DNA of 64,000 nucleotides from Gloeocapsopsis sp. IPPAS B-1203 (GTDB lineage Bacteria; Cyanobacteriota; Cyanobacteriia; Cyanobacteriales; Chroococcidiopsidaceae): positions 310,001 through 374,000 of the forward strand of contig NZ_PEIG01000002.1 in the NCBI RefSeq assembly GCF_002749975.1, read 5' to 3'. The position numbers were made by a program, and so were the translations under genes. Shown here piece after piece: positions 37,091 through 46,904 of this stretch. The notes beneath the pieces were generated by a model that was not told the DNA's origin, did not search any database, and saw nothing but the letters and a program-made list of their open reading frames with translations. Within the stretch, counting starts at the first letter, position 1. Each line of letters starts with the position of its first letter.

Positions 37091-37870
37091 TTAGACCAAA
37101 GTTAATAAACATTCTTCAAACGTTGCTATCCACGCAAAGCCGAGTTTTTCATAACACGCGATCGCGATCGCATTATCTGCTTTCACATTCAAGCCTATAT
37201 AATTCACTCTCTTCAAAAGTTCTTGACACAACCTGGCTACAACTTTTTTACTCAACCCTTGTCCGCGAAATTGTGGATGTGTTGTAATGTTACCTAACGC
37301 TGCGACTTTGTACTGTGGGGAATATACGTGAACTCCCGCAATACTAACAAGCGTGTTTTCGCATCGAATACCATAGTAATATCCAGTTTCTAGCATTCGC
37401 GAGTCAAACCAGTTTTCTGGATAGCTTATACGATACAACTCTGCTATTTCATCGGCATTTTCTACTGCAAGTTGAATAACTTCAGATGTATCAAAATTAG
37501 CTAAAAACTGACTATTAGTTAAAGCCATCTTTTTGTGCAAACCGTGGGATTGTATTTGGTAATCTTCCGCAAATACTTGAGCTAAGTCTTCACTAAGATG
37601 AGCATAAAATTGTCTTGGGAGAAGATGTATGATTGATCGCAGTAGATGTGCCATTAAAGTTGGTTCTGTTGTCAAGCCCAAGAGTACAGGTAAATCGGAA
37701 CCTTTGTATATCAAAACCACCTGTTTAAGCGTATCTTCCTGCAAGCCGTACCAAGTTGTGTGTTGCCAGAAAAAATTGTCTAAATCTCCAATACTATAAA
37801 GATGGAGAAAAGTATTTTGACGTAGCAGCGCCTCTATTTCATTTTTATCGTGTAAGCAAACTATTTTCAT
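37091..37870 (-). CDS. GNAT family N-acetyltransferase
   Basis: The 259-residue protein has an N-terminal region (about 1-125) similar to FR47/GNAT-associated lobes and a C-terminal GNAT domain. The acetyl-CoA pyrophosphate loop is QFRGQGLSKKVV (about 204-215), followed by LNVKADNAIAIACYEKLGF, the typical beta6-alpha4 end. The preceding strand VAALGNITTHP is also characteristic. Substrate unknown. It is followed upstream by an unrelated secreted-protein gene on the same strand, with an 83 bp gap. Confidence 0.88.
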   Translation of the reverse strand: MKIVCLHDKNEIEALLRQNTFLHLYSIGDLDNFFWQHTTWYGLQEDTLKQVVLIYKGSDLPVLLGLTTEPTLMAHLLRSIIHLLPRQFYAHLSEDLAQVFAEDYQIQSHGLHKKMALTNSQFLANFDTSEVIQLAVENADEIAELYRISYPENWFDSRMLETGYYYGIRCENTLVSIAGVHVYSPQYKVAALGNITTHPQFRGQGLSKKVVARLCQELLKRVNYIGLNVKADNAIAIACYEKLGFAWIATFEECLLTLV

Positions 37871-37953
37871 CAGGACTTACGCAAAAACTCTTTGAAACTC
37901 TTATTCCTTCGTGTCCTAACGGCTTGTGGTTCGTTTTCAAAATACAATCTAGA

Positions 37954-38436
37954 CTAACGCTTCTTGCTAATTCTCAAAATATAAGGATAATAGCTATCCC
38001 TATCAAATGACCCTACCCAGACATCATAGCTACCAGCTAGCCACTCTCCACCAATACCAGGATCTTTACCGTCAGCATCATCATTGCACCAAGTACCACC
38101 AGGACCGCGAACGATGATAGTAGTATCTTGAGGACTTTGTATTTGAAGTCGGAGATATTCAAAAAAATCTTTGAGTACCAGAGTATGGTCAGGTTCTGTA
38201 TCAACAAAACCTACACATGGTCCATTGACAGTTTCCGTTCTTCCAGCAACTTTTTGTGCTGGTACTGAACCACCGCTAATTCCCCTTAGCGTCAACGGTG
38301 AGGAAAAATTGCGATCAATTGTCACGTTCTCAAATAAAGGTGGTGCTGGCTGTGCTTGAACTTGTAATGTTGTCATTCCAGAAATAGTGACGGAAATGGC
38401 TAAAATTAAGCTTTGATTTAGCACTTTATGGTGCAT
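37954..38436 (-). CDS. Small secreted protein with pre-peptidase-like beta domain
   Basis: The protein has 160 residues with a signal peptide of about 28 residues (cleavage near VQAQP). The mature part contains FSSPLTLRGISGG, DHTLVLKDFFEYLRLQ, TTIIVRGPGGTWCNDDADG and GSYDVWVGSFDRDSYYPYILRIS. This looks like the beta-sandwich of bacterial pre-peptidase C-terminal domains, where strands end in a glycine-rich turn. The two cysteines (near 74 and 115) may form a disulfide. The function is unknown. The location is periplasmic or extracellular. Confidence 0.7.
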   Translation of the reverse strand: MHHKVLNQSLILAISVTISGMTTLQVQAQPAPPLFENVTIDRNFSSPLTLRGISGGSVPAQKVAGRTETVNGPCVGFVDTEPDHTLVLKDFFEYLRLQIQSPQDTTIIVRGPGGTWCNDDADGKDPGIGGEWLAGSYDVWVGSFDRDSYYPYILRISKKR

Positions 38437-38514
38437 TCTATAGTTATCAAGGTCGGGGATAGAATAGCAGAATGTTGCTCTTTAATTCGACTTATAGTTA
38501 ACAAAGATAGTTCC

Positions 38515-38541
38515 AAAAAAAAAGCCCGCCGCAGCGGACTT
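38515..38541 (-). terminator. Rho-independent terminator of gltX
   Basis: On the minus strand AAGTCCGC and GCGGGCTT form an 8-bp stem (one G-T pair) around a 4-base loop, followed by nine T residues. It lies 4 bp after the gltX stop and is the clearest classical terminator in the window. Confidence 0.88.
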
Positions 38542-38545
38542 AGAT

Positions 38546-39994
38546 TTATTTAGCAGTTGCGATCGCAATTTCTAATCGCGCTTTATCAAACTGCCTTTGA
38601 TGTAAAATTACCCAAGATTGAATTAAGTCAGGACCTTGCATATCTCCAGTTAATGCTGCACGTAGCGATCGCATCACCAATCCTTTCTTGACGTTTTTCT
38701 CTTTTACTACGTGTTTAATGATATCCTGACTACTTGCTTCGCTCAGTTCAGTACCATGATTGAGTGCAGACAAAACACCTTCAAGAACTGCTTGTGAACC
38801 TGCTTGCTGTAACTGATGCGTTGCATCTGCGCTGTATGTTAATGAGTCAGTAAAAAATAGCCAACTCATATCTACTGCATCTTTGAGCCGAGTTAAACTA
38901 GGACCAATAACACGAGCGATTTTTTCTAACCAAATGCGATCGCCTACAGCATCAAATTCATATCCTGCAGCTTGCCAATAGGGTATCAACAAATCTGTCA
39001 GTTTCTCTACAGGCATAGAGTGTAGATACTGACTATTAATCCAATCTAACTTTGCCCAGTCAAATTTTGCCCCAGCTTTATTAACACGATCAAAACTGAA
39101 TTGCTGTGCTGCTTCTTCTAGGGTAAAAAATTCCTGCGTTGAATCAGGTGGCGACCAACCCAATAACGTCATATAGTTTACCATTGCTTCGGCGACAAAG
39201 CCCATTTCTTTGAAGTCGAAAATTGAGGTAACACCGTCACGTTTGGAAAGCTTGCGCCCTTCCATATTTAAGATTAAAGGTGTATGGGCAAATTCTGGGA
39301 CAGTTGCCCCAAAAGCTTCATATAGTAAAATTTGCTTGGCAGTATTGGCAATATGATCTTCTCCACGAATGACGTGGGTAATTTGCATATCTATGTCATC
39401 AACCACGACAGCAAAGTTGTACAATGGTTGACCAATTCCCTTATTTTCTGCCGCACGGGCAATAACCATATCACCACCCAAGTCACTACCGCGCCAACTC
39501 ATCTGTCCGCGTACCATGTCATTCCAGACAATTTCGCGATCGTCTTCAATCTTAAAACGAATTACTGGACGGCGACCTTCAGCAGTAAATGCAGCTTGTT
39601 GTTCGGGTGTTAAATTGCGATGGCGGTTATCATAACGCGGCGCTTCGTTTCGTGCTTTTTGGGCTTCGCGCATCGCGTCTAATTCTGCTTCAGAACAGTA
39701 GCAGTAGTAAACTAGTCCTTTATCAAGTAAATCTTGCACTCTTTGGCGATACACATCCAAACGGCGTGACTGAAAAATTGGTCCTTCATCCCAATTCAGC
39801 CCCAACCACGTTAAACCATCAAGGATATTTTGCGTATACTCTTCACGCGATCGCTCAGTATCAGTATCTTCGATTCGTAGAATGAACTTACCACTATGAT
39901 GACGGGCAAATAACCAGTTAAATACCGCAGTTCTTGCGGTTCCAATATGTAGATTTCCTGTAGGACTAGGGGCAATGCGCACTCTAACAGTCAT
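38546..39994 (-). CDS. gltX: Glutamyl-tRNA synthetase
   Basis: This class I synthetase charges tRNA-Glu, which in cyanobacteria serves both translation and tetrapyrrole (chlorophyll, haem) synthesis. It has 482 residues, full length. The HIGH motif appears as HIGT (residues 16-19) after APSPTGNL. The KMSKS motif is KLSKR near residue 247-251. The anticodon-binding C-terminal domain follows. It is a single gene with a strong terminator directly after it. tRNA-Asp lies 137 bp upstream on the same strand. Confidence 0.97.
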   Translation of the reverse strand: MTVRVRIAPSPTGNLHIGTARTAVFNWLFARHHSGKFILRIEDTDTERSREEYTQNILDGLTWLGLNWDEGPIFQSRRLDVYRQRVQDLLDKGLVYYCYCSEAELDAMREAQKARNEAPRYDNRHRNLTPEQQAAFTAEGRRPVIRFKIEDDREIVWNDMVRGQMSWRGSDLGGDMVIARAAENKGIGQPLYNFAVVVDDIDMQITHVIRGEDHIANTAKQILLYEAFGATVPEFAHTPLILNMEGRKLSKRDGVTSIFDFKEMGFVAEAMVNYMTLLGWSPPDSTQEFFTLEEAAQQFSFDRVNKAGAKFDWAKLDWINSQYLHSMPVEKLTDLLIPYWQAAGYEFDAVGDRIWLEKIARVIGPSLTRLKDAVDMSWLFFTDSLTYSADATHQLQQAGSQAVLEGVLSALNHGTELSEASSQDIIKHVVKEKNVKKGLVMRSLRAALTGDMQGPDLIQSWVILHQRQFDKARLEIAIATAK

Positions 39995-40131
39995 GTTAAC
40001 TCTAAATTTTAGATGTAAAGTTTAGTGAGAGAAGCTTGAAGCTTCTACTATCGTGTATTTCCAATAACCAATTGGCACAGGTTAATTATGTTAACCTATG
40101 TCTCGCCTACTTTGAGTACTTACGATGAGAA

Positions 40132-40205
40132 CGGGACTGACGGGGCTCGAACCCGCAACTTCCGCCGTGACAGGGCGGTGCTCTAACCAATTGAACTACA
40201 GTCCC
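40132..40205 (-). tRNA. trnD: tRNA-Asp (GTC)
   Basis: A 74-nt cloverleaf was read on the minus strand. The acceptor arms GGGACTG and CAGTCCC pair perfectly, with a G discriminator. The anticodon loop CTGTCAC carries GTC, and the T arm contains GGTTCGAGC. No CCA is encoded. It stands alone between the sulfotransferase gene and gltX. Confidence 0.96.
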
Positions 40206-40273
40206 AATTTTTGACCGATTTCTATCTTCGCATACTTTTTCTGAGCTGTCAATGCGAATAATTTCTCATGAGG

Positions 40274-41128
40274 TCAACTTGCGTATAATGTCTTCCATTC
40301 AGGAAACTGACGACCTAACAACTCACTCAACGTCTCAACTTGTTTAACTTGAATTGGTCTAAGAAACGCTTTGACTGGCTCTAAATCTACAACTTCGCGA
40401 TCAACATAAGTATTTGACCAACTCTTTGCCCATGTACGCATTGATTTAGGTACTACAGGCTTTACCGCTTGCCAATACTTAGAGTTACGCAAACTACCAG
40501 CAAGAGATTTTTCTTGCCACAAGACTTTACGAGGTGTAACATTCTTCCGTTCTTCAAGGTTTTGGGGAACAAAGGACGAATCAACTCCCAACCACGCAAA
40601 CAACTTTTGCATTTCTTTGGTAGCGTCTTTTTTTAAATCTTCAAGGGTGAGAGTTGCGACTCGTTCTTTACCGAAAGTATCAAAATATAACTTGAGTTGC
40701 ATCGCATAATCACTAACTTCCAAATAGTGAGGCTGTTGCTGAATTGCCGTCACAATATCACGTCTTTCCTTAAAATAGGATACATGAAACCAGTAATGGC
40801 TGATTGTACGTTCTATTGGATCTCGCATAATGTAAATAAAACGAGCATCAGGATTGAACTGTGCTATGAGTTCTGGTACACCACTGTAGTATGGAGCTTT
40901 TGAATAGTTTGTACTCGATTCTCCCACTAGCAAAGCGTCCCCAGCATTCTCAAAAAGCTTGAGATATTCTTGTTCACCCTTCTCCCAATTAGAGTGATTA
41001 GAGAAAAACATTGGCTCTTTGGGACTACACATAAAAATTTGAGGATGATTATTTAAATAGTTGTGCAGTGACGAAGTTCCTGCTTTCATTGCACCGATAA
41101 CAAATAGATTGGGGCGTGGTTTTGACAT
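40274..41128 (-). CDS. PAPS-dependent sulfotransferase
   Basis: The protein has 284 residues from ATG 41128. The 5'-phosphosulfate loop GAMKAGTSSL lies at residues 12-21 and the 3'-phosphate-binding RFIYIMRDPIERTISHYW near 95-112, both diagnostic of the sulfotransferase family that transfers sulfate from PAPS. The closest type appears to be the heparan sulfate/carbohydrate kind, so a polysaccharide acceptor in the envelope or sheath is likely. No glycan cluster is adjacent, so the substrate is unknown. Confidence 0.9.
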   Translation of the reverse strand: MSKPRPNLFVIGAMKAGTSSLHNYLNNHPQIFMCSPKEPMFFSNHSNWEKGEQEYLKLFENAGDALLVGESSTNYSKAPYYSGVPELIAQFNPDARFIYIMRDPIERTISHYWFHVSYFKERRDIVTAIQQQPHYLEVSDYAMQLKLYFDTFGKERVATLTLEDLKKDATKEMQKLFAWLGVDSSFVPQNLEERKNVTPRKVLWQEKSLAGSLRNSKYWQAVKPVVPKSMRTWAKSWSNTYVDREVVDLEPVKAFLRPIQVKQVETLSELLGRQFPEWKTLYAS

Positions 41129-41307
41129 ATTCAATTACTTCCATCGACCTTTTAAGTTTTATTGCTGCAATCCTTAGTACAGTCGCTCAATAGCTCTTGC
41201 TGAATAATTTTAGGTAACTAACAAATTCATAATGTGTTGTACCTTACAGTAACCATACTTTGTATAAGTATAAGTTTATACAGTAGAATCGCTGCAATTG
41301 TGAAAAA

Positions 41308-42447
41308 CTAATCCTTAAATTGAGATTGGATAGTAAGAGCTAAAAATTGAGTACGCTGCGCAGGTTGAAAGTTATTATCGCTAACTAGGATTAACGATCT
41401 TTGCCCATCAGTCAACTCCGGACCTAATGTTAAGCCTTCGATGTTATCTAGTGCAATGTTTTTCAATGTTTTGAGATCGAGCAACAATCTTTTCTTTACT
41501 GGTTTGATGCTACTGAAATCAACTTGACGCAGACTATCGATATCACTGATATCATCGGCTTGTGCTAAAGAAACTGCGTACAAGCGAATGCTGTATCCTA
41601 AACCTGTAAATGCGCGTTCTAAGCTAATGAAATTGCCGTTATTGTCTATAGCTAGTAAATCAACTAGCCCGACACGCATAAATTTAGGTAGATTGATTTG
41701 TGTTGGTACAGTTTCAGTGATGTACAGGTACTCATGCGATCGCACTCCTGAACGCAAGTCATATTGTAAAATTCGGCAAGGCGAACTAGTATCAGGTTGA
41801 CCAATTGGTTCATCTTGCAATAGAGCATTTTCGGTTGCACTAAATAAATATTGCTGATTAGGCGTCACTGTTAAACTTTCAAACGCATTATTATTGCGAA
41901 TACCGCGATCGCGACTTGCAGTTGGTAAAAATCTTTCAGGTATGGGTAGCGATCGCAACTCTTTCCCACTTGCTAACGAGAACTCTTTGATAAATGGATC
42001 GATTAATCTTTGTGTATCACCTTCGGAAGAAATAAACACAGTCTGGCGATCAGTTACTGCAATTCCCTCGGCATCAATATTATATTTGGCAAAGGGTTGA
42101 TTCTCGGCATTGAGTAGAGTTGTAACTTTTAAAGGAGTCACATCACCTTGCTGTAATCCCTGTTCTAAATTAATTTTTAAAGTATAAAATCGTGCTGGTG
42201 CTCTTTCGCTGCGATCGTCAGAGATGGCGTAATAAACATTTTTATTAGAATCATAAGTAATTCCTGATAACCCACCGAGTTCCGTCCCCTGATGAGAAAA
42301 TCCTGTGGGTAATGTTGCTTCCCCCAGAAAATTAACTGCAGTGACTGGTACTGCGGGCGTAGGTTGGCGTGTAACAAAAATAACACTCAATAATAGACAA
42401 AAAAGCACCAATGTAATTGGCTGTAATAGTTTGCGGCTCAATGACAT
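41308..42447 (-). CDS. Phytase-like (esterase-like activity of phytase) family protein
   Basis: The 379-residue protein has an N-terminal signal/anchor helix (about 11-25) and then a beta-propeller type domain, exported to the periplasm. Family segments are LGGLSGITYDSNKNVYYAISDD, IDAEGIAVTDRQTVFISSEGD, NNAFESLTVTPNQQYLFSATE and DNIEGLTLGPELTDGQRSLILVSDNNF. Members are annotated as esterase-like activity of phytase and probably act on phospho-esters or bind metals. The substrate is not proven. It is downstream of the RecB-like nuclease gene on the same strand (46 bp). Confidence 0.88.
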   Translation of the reverse strand: MSLSRKLLQPITLVLFCLLLSVIFVTRQPTPAVPVTAVNFLGEATLPTGFSHQGTELGGLSGITYDSNKNVYYAISDDRSERAPARFYTLKINLEQGLQQGDVTPLKVTTLLNAENQPFAKYNIDAEGIAVTDRQTVFISSEGDTQRLIDPFIKEFSLASGKELRSLPIPERFLPTASRDRGIRNNNAFESLTVTPNQQYLFSATENALLQDEPIGQPDTSSPCRILQYDLRSGVRSHEYLYITETVPTQINLPKFMRVGLVDLLAIDNNGNFISLERAFTGLGYSIRLYAVSLAQADDISDIDSLRQVDFSSIKPVKKRLLLDLKTLKNIALDNIEGLTLGPELTDGQRSLILVSDNNFQPAQRTQFLALTIQSQFKD

Positions 42448-42454
42448 AGAAAAA

Positions 42455-42476
42455 AGGGTCAGGGTTCGGAGGTCAG
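42455..42476 (+). repeat. GGTCAGG-type degenerate heptamer repeat
   Basis: GGGTCAGGGTTCGGAGGTCAG fills the gap between the two minus-strand genes. It belongs to the same group as patches at 17547-17694, 43997-44020 and 45370-45405. Confidence 0.5.
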
Positions 42477-42493
42477 AGAAATGATTTTGACTT

Positions 42494-43975
42494 CTATGGT
42501 GTTCTAATCACTTGGAGATTGGTAGGAGGTAAATCAGTAGTAAAATCTATCAACCAATCTTTGACATGGCGTGTAGCATGACAATCATCTTCGTTATAGC
42601 GGACAATGGATTCAAGTAACGTGCGATCGCCAGTTGCCAACCATTGATCGTACCAATAAATACAATGCGAACCATTCGCTTGCTGATCGCGCCACTCAAA
42701 CCCCAACCACCGCGCGATCGCTTTTAAAGTATAGTTTTCTACAGGTAAAGCCACTGTTTGCGTCACTTGCTCGTAAACATCTACAAACCGTGCTAGAAGT
42801 GTTTTAATTTGCTGTCGTGGAGTGTGATAAAGTTTGCCCAAACGTTTGATAGTATCGACCTCATAAGCACAAAAATGATAAATTGGTGCAGTCGGATACT
42901 GGTGAACTAAATCTAAAAACTGTTGCCAAATCCTTTCTTCTTGGGCGGGTGTTTCGGCTAGGAGTTTATGGAATGTTTCGGTTCCTGTTTGACGATCGAC
43001 AACTAAAACTCCCAACAAGTAATCTAAATTGAGATCGGGTTCAGCTTCAATATCAAAGTAAAGTTCTATAGGTGCTTGTGGTATGGGCGTCTCTCCTGTG
43101 CCTATTCTACAAGTTGTATCCAACAAAATCGGACGATTTTCAAAAACAGCTTGAGCTTGTAAAACTAATTTCTGTGCAACTTGGCGATCAAATCCTGGTA
43201 AAGATTCTAATTGTGCAGGATTGACTTGAGTCAAAGATTCCAGAGTGACAACATTTAATGCTTGTAATTGAGTGTAGCGATTAGGAGTTACTCCAGGAAT
43301 TAGCGAAAGATGTTGTTGAGATTTAGCGATCGCATAACACTGAGTATACCAACGACAAAGACTACATCGCTGTCGAGAAATAAAGACTTCCGGTGCTAAT
43401 TTGGCTTCTAAAATTTCCAGACATTGCGCCAAACTACGTTGCATCTGGGACGTCCACCTAGCAATATCCACGGTATAAACTTCTGGACGACGCAGAAATA
43501 ACCATGCCGATTTTGGTGAAATTCCTTGGATATGCTCTAATACGTAGGCATTATACGCCGCAATAATTTGATATTCTAGCTTGGGGCGCTTTCCCAATTC
43601 TATTTGAGCAGGAATATAAACCCAGTCACCAAACCATGAGTCTCCAGGTTGTTTGATCAGTAAATCTGGACGACTTATCAGGGTATATTTTTCTAAATAG
43701 TTGGTGAGTAAGACTCCTTGACTAATACGCTCAACGCCTTGCTGCATCAGTTTTAGTGTTGCGATCGCACCTGCTTCCCAATTTCCTTTGTAATAATCAG
43801 GTTTTTGAGGATCTTGTTGTGCTAAAGCATTTTGTTGATGAACAACTTTGTCTTGTTGTAGCCGTAGTAAAAAGTCACTAGGAGTATCTCGCTGGCTGCG
43901 ATCGCCATGAGTATCTAAAAAAGCCCGTCTTTGACAACGTTGATATTGCAGCAGCAGTTCAGCAGTCATTAGCAT
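42494..43975 (-). CDS. TM0106 family RecB-like putative nuclease
   Basis: The protein has 493 residues. The N-terminal half (about 1-230) has the PD-(D/E)XK-type RecB/Cas4-like region with cysteines in CSLCRWYTQC near residue 200 that may bind an Fe-S cluster, together with an early Cys-Arg-Arg motif (YQRCQRRAFLD). A helix-hairpin-helix follows (about 235-275). The C-terminal half contains RNase-H-like motifs (LYFDIEAEPDLNLDYLLG, YHFCAYEVDTIKRLG, YNEDDCHATRHV), as in the TM0106 family. It is probably a DNA or RNA nuclease in repair. No CRISPR or defence genes are adjacent. Confidence 0.9.
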   Translation of the reverse strand: MLMTAELLLQYQRCQRRAFLDTHGDRSQRDTPSDFLLRLQQDKVVHQQNALAQQDPQKPDYYKGNWEAGAIATLKLMQQGVERISQGVLLTNYLEKYTLISRPDLLIKQPGDSWFGDWVYIPAQIELGKRPKLEYQIIAAYNAYVLEHIQGISPKSAWLFLRRPEVYTVDIARWTSQMQRSLAQCLEILEAKLAPEVFISRQRCSLCRWYTQCYAIAKSQQHLSLIPGVTPNRYTQLQALNVVTLESLTQVNPAQLESLPGFDRQVAQKLVLQAQAVFENRPILLDTTCRIGTGETPIPQAPIELYFDIEAEPDLNLDYLLGVLVVDRQTGTETFHKLLAETPAQEERIWQQFLDLVHQYPTAPIYHFCAYEVDTIKRLGKLYHTPRQQIKTLLARFVDVYEQVTQTVALPVENYTLKAIARWLGFEWRDQQANGSHCIYWYDQWLATGDRTLLESIVRYNEDDCHATRHVKDWLIDFTTDLPPTNLQVIRTP

Positions 43976-43996
43976 GACTCTAGACTAGCAATTTTT

Positions 43997-44060
43997 AGGG
44001 GTCAGGGGTCAGGGATCGGAGGACGCTTGCGCAGACCTACGGTTCAGAGGAGATATTTTA
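43997..44060 (+). repeat. GGTCAGG heptamers with small dispersed repeat core
   Basis: AGGGGTCAGGGGTCAGGGATCGG continues into a GC-rich piece with GGACGCTTGCGCAGACCTACGG. The divergent promoters of the nuclease and the aminotransferase share this short gap. Confidence 0.5.
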
Positions 44061-44127
44061 GGTTTCCTGATTTCTTTATTATGTGTGCGATCGCGTCATA
44101 CTATTCACTAACGAGCTACTTCTGATA

Positions 44128-45318
44128 ATGACGAGTATTTCTATTACCCCAACAGCACAACACCGACAACGATTTCCGGCTTTAGCAAATAAAGCTTATT
44201 TTAACTATGGCGGTCAAGGACCAATGCCGCAAGCGGCGATTGATGCCATCAATCAAGCACAAGAATACATTCAAACTCATGGTCCCTTTTCCACAAAGGT
44301 GAATGGTTGGATTGTTGAGGAAGTCCAACAAACACGACAGGCGATCGCCTCAGAACTCAATGCGCCTGCTGAATCAATGACAATCACAGAGGACGTGACA
44401 GTTGGCTGCAATATTGCTTTATGGGGTATCAACTGGCAAGCAGGTGATCGTATACTACTGACAGACTGCGAACATCCTGGTGTCATTGCAACAACACGAG
44501 AAATTGCCCGACGATTTAATGTCGAAGTTTCGTTTTGCCCTGTTATGGCGACTCTCAACAGCAGCGATCCGGCTGAAGTGATTGCCCAACACCTTACACC
44601 AAATACGCGACTCGTCGTTTTAAGTCACATTCTGTGGAATACAGGTCAAGTTTTACCTATAAACAAAATTGCCCAAGTTTGCCGAGAGTATAACAGTAGA
44701 ATACAAATTTTGGTTGATGCAGCCCAGTCAGTTGGTTTATTGCCATTGAACTTAACTGAGTTACAAGCAGACTTTTATGCTTTCACAGGTCATAAGTGGT
44801 GGTGTGGTCCTATGGGGGTCGGTGGATTGTATGTTCGTCCCGAAGCAAGGGAATCGCTGCAACCAACATTTATTGGCTGGCGTAGTATCACGATGGATAG
44901 TCAAGGTAAACCTGTAGATTGGCAACCTGATGGGCGACGTTATGAAGTCGCAACTTCTGCTTTTGGACAGTATTGCGGATTAAGAGCAGCGATCGCAACA
45001 CATCAACAGTGGGGAACTGCGACACAACGCTATGAACAAATTCTGCAACTGAGTCACTATCTTTGGCAACGGTTAAACGAACTATCAGATATTGTTTGTT
45101 TACGCACTACTTCCCCTGAATCGAGTCTTGTATCATTTCAGTTAAAACAACAAAAACCTGGTAGACATCAACAGCTAGTACAGTACTTAGAATCACAAAA
45201 CATGATGACGCGGACACTCCTAGATCCTGACTGTGTTCGCGCTTGTGTTCACTACTTCACCACAACAAGTGAAATCGATCAACTCATCGCCGGAATCGAA
45301 AGTTATTGTGGAATATGA
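44128..45318 (+). CDS. Class V aminotransferase-fold PLP enzyme (cysteine desulfurase-like)
   Basis: The protein has 396 residues from ATG 44128 (MTSISITPTAQHR), preferred over the ATG at 44083, which adds an unrelated leader. PLP-binding features are DVTVGCNIALWGI, HILWNTGQVLPI, VDAAQSVGLLPL (the Asp that contacts the pyridine nitrogen) and FTGHKWWCGPMG, in which Lys is the Schiff-base residue near 231. The fold is that of cysteine desulfurases, isopenicillin epimerases and cysteine lyases. The catalytic loop Cys of true IscS types is not obvious, so the reaction is uncertain. Confidence 0.9.
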   Translation: MTSISITPTAQHRQRFPALANKAYFNYGGQGPMPQAAIDAINQAQEYIQTHGPFSTKVNGWIVEEVQQTRQAIASELNAPAESMTITEDVTVGCNIALWGINWQAGDRILLTDCEHPGVIATTREIARRFNVEVSFCPVMATLNSSDPAEVIAQHLTPNTRLVVLSHILWNTGQVLPINKIAQVCREYNSRIQILVDAAQSVGLLPLNLTELQADFYAFTGHKWWCGPMGVGGLYVRPEARESLQPTFIGWRSITMDSQGKPVDWQPDGRRYEVATSAFGQYCGLRAAIATHQQWGTATQRYEQILQLSHYLWQRLNELSDIVCLRTTSPESSLVSFQLKQQKPGRHQQLVQYLESQNMMTRTLLDPDCVRACVHYFTTTSEIDQLIAGIESYCGI

Positions 45319-45369
45319 CTAGTAGGAGTGTGGGAGAGATTTGATTATTGTTTTTTACTACCCTACTCT

Positions 45370-45405
45370 AAAAACCCTGACCCCCGACCTCTGACCTCTG
45401 ACCCC
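45370..45405 (+). repeat. CTGACCCC-type degenerate heptamer repeat
   Basis: CCCTGACCCCCGACCTCTGACC and following units fill the gap before the glycosyltransferase-like gene. They are the opposite-strand form of the GGTCAGG repeats seen elsewhere in the window. Confidence 0.55.
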
Positions 45406-45411
45406 TAACAT

Positions 45412-46488
45412 ATGTTTCCCATCATCTACGTAGCCGTTACTAGCCACGGATTTGGTCATGCAGCGCGGACTGCATCGGTTGTGGCGACGATTAAAAAACT
45501 CTGTCCAGAAGCATTATTAATTTTCGTGACAACGACACCACGCTGGTTCCTTGAATCGTACATTCAAGATGATTTTATCTATCGTCCGCGATCGTTTGAT
45601 GTTGGTGTAGTACAAAGCGACAGTCTCAAAATGGACAAAGCCGCTACACTCGAAAAAATGCAGCACATTCGCACTCAACAAAACGCAATTGTTGCTGGGG
45701 AAGTTAACTTTATTAAGCAAAATCGTGTCGGGTTAATTTTGGCAGACGTTCCACCTTTAGCTGGAGTCATGGGTAAAACCGCAGGGGTTCCGTGTTGGAC
45801 TATTAGTAATTTTGGTTGGGACTTTATTTATCGTGATTGGGGAAGTGAATTCCAAGAAAGTGCCGATTGGATTTCTGATTGCTACAGTCAATGCGATCGC
45901 TTACTCCGCTTACCATTTCACGAACCAATGAGTGCGTTTAAAAATATCACAGACTTTGGGCTTCCTGGTGGTTCTCCATCCCACCCAGCCGATGCGCTAC
46001 GATCTACATGGAATATCACAACACCAAAAGAACGCACAATCTTACTAACTTTCGGTGGTTTAGGTTTACAGCAGATTCCTTACGACAATGTGCAGCGATT
46101 TCCTGATTGGCAATTTATCACGTTTGCTCGTAACGCCCCAAATTTACCCAACTTACTCAAAATCACCGATCCGCAATATCGTCCAGTTGATTTTATGCAG
46201 CTTTGTGGCAGAGTTGTTTCTAAACCTGGTTTTAGTACGTTCGCCGAAGCTATTCGACAACAAGTGCCTATTGTTACTTTGACACGCGATGATTTTGCGG
46301 AAGCAGCTTTGTTGATTGAAGGTATTAAAGATTATGCCCACCATCAAATTATTAGCCCAACAGAATTTTTCCATAACGGTTGGGAATTTCTGCAACATGA
46401 ACCTTTGACACCAAGAAAATCTCAAGGAATCGCCCTTGATGGCAATGAAGCGATCGCCCAGACTGTTTTAGAGTATTTCATTAATTAA
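45412..46488 (+). CDS. GT-B glycosyltransferase-like protein
   Basis: The protein has 358 residues. An N-terminal Rossmann lobe starts VAVTSHGFGHAARTASVVA, the glycine-rich acceptor/GT-B entry motif seen in MurG-like and UDP-glycosyltransferase-like proteins. The second lobe contains LLTFGGLGLQQIPYD near 205 and KPGFSTFAEAIRQQVPIVTLTR near 268, the sugar-nucleotide binding region. No membrane helix or signal peptide. It lies 2 bp upstream of yjbQ, so the two are co-transcribed, but no functional link is apparent. The donor and acceptor are unknown. Confidence 0.85.
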   Translation: MFPIIYVAVTSHGFGHAARTASVVATIKKLCPEALLIFVTTTPRWFLESYIQDDFIYRPRSFDVGVVQSDSLKMDKAATLEKMQHIRTQQNAIVAGEVNFIKQNRVGLILADVPPLAGVMGKTAGVPCWTISNFGWDFIYRDWGSEFQESADWISDCYSQCDRLLRLPFHEPMSAFKNITDFGLPGGSPSHPADALRSTWNITTPKERTILLTFGGLGLQQIPYDNVQRFPDWQFITFARNAPNLPNLLKITDPQYRPVDFMQLCGRVVSKPGFSTFAEAIRQQVPIVTLTRDDFAEAALLIEGIKDYAHHQIISPTEFFHNGWEFLQHEPLTPRKSQGIALDGNEAIAQTVLEYFIN

Positions 46489-46490
46489 CA

Positions 46491-46904
46491 ATGCATTACC
46501 AAAAAATTCTTAGAATTCCCACGCAAGGCAAATCTCTTAATAATGTCACTACCAAAATTGAATCAATTGTTGCTGAATCAGGTGTAGAAACAGGAATTTG
46601 TCATTTATTCCTGCGTCATACTTCTGCTAGCCTTGTAATTCAAGAAAATGCTGATCCTGACGTGCTGAAAGATTTAGAAAACTTCTTAGCGAAACTCGTT
46701 CCTGAAGATGCTTATTATATCCATAGTGCTGAAGGACCTGATGATATGCCAGCACATATTCGTACAGTACTTACACATACATCAGAACAAATTCCGATTG
46801 CTAAGGGTGAGTTGCTGTTAGGTACTTGGCAAGGAGTATACATTTGGGAGCATCGACGACGTAGTCACAATAGAGAACTTGTTGTTCACATTAATGGGAT
46901 GTAG
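46491..46904 (+). CDS. YjbQ family protein (secondary thiamine-phosphate synthase enzyme)
   Basis: This small (137-residue) UPF0047/YjbQ protein is found throughout bacteria and archaea. The conserved histidines and acids occur in LFLRHTSASLVIQENADPDV and SAEGPDDMPAHIRTVLTH, and the end GTWQGVYIWEHRRRSHNREL is typical. Escherichia coli YjbQ shows weak thiamine-phosphate synthase activity, which gave the name; its physiological role is unclear. It begins 2 bp after the glycosyltransferase-like gene. Confidence 0.93.
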   Translation: MHYQKILRIPTQGKSLNNVTTKIESIVAESGVETGICHLFLRHTSASLVIQENADPDVLKDLENFLAKLVPEDAYYIHSAEGPDDMPAHIRTVLTHTSEQIPIAKGELLLGTWQGVYIWEHRRRSHNRELVVHINGM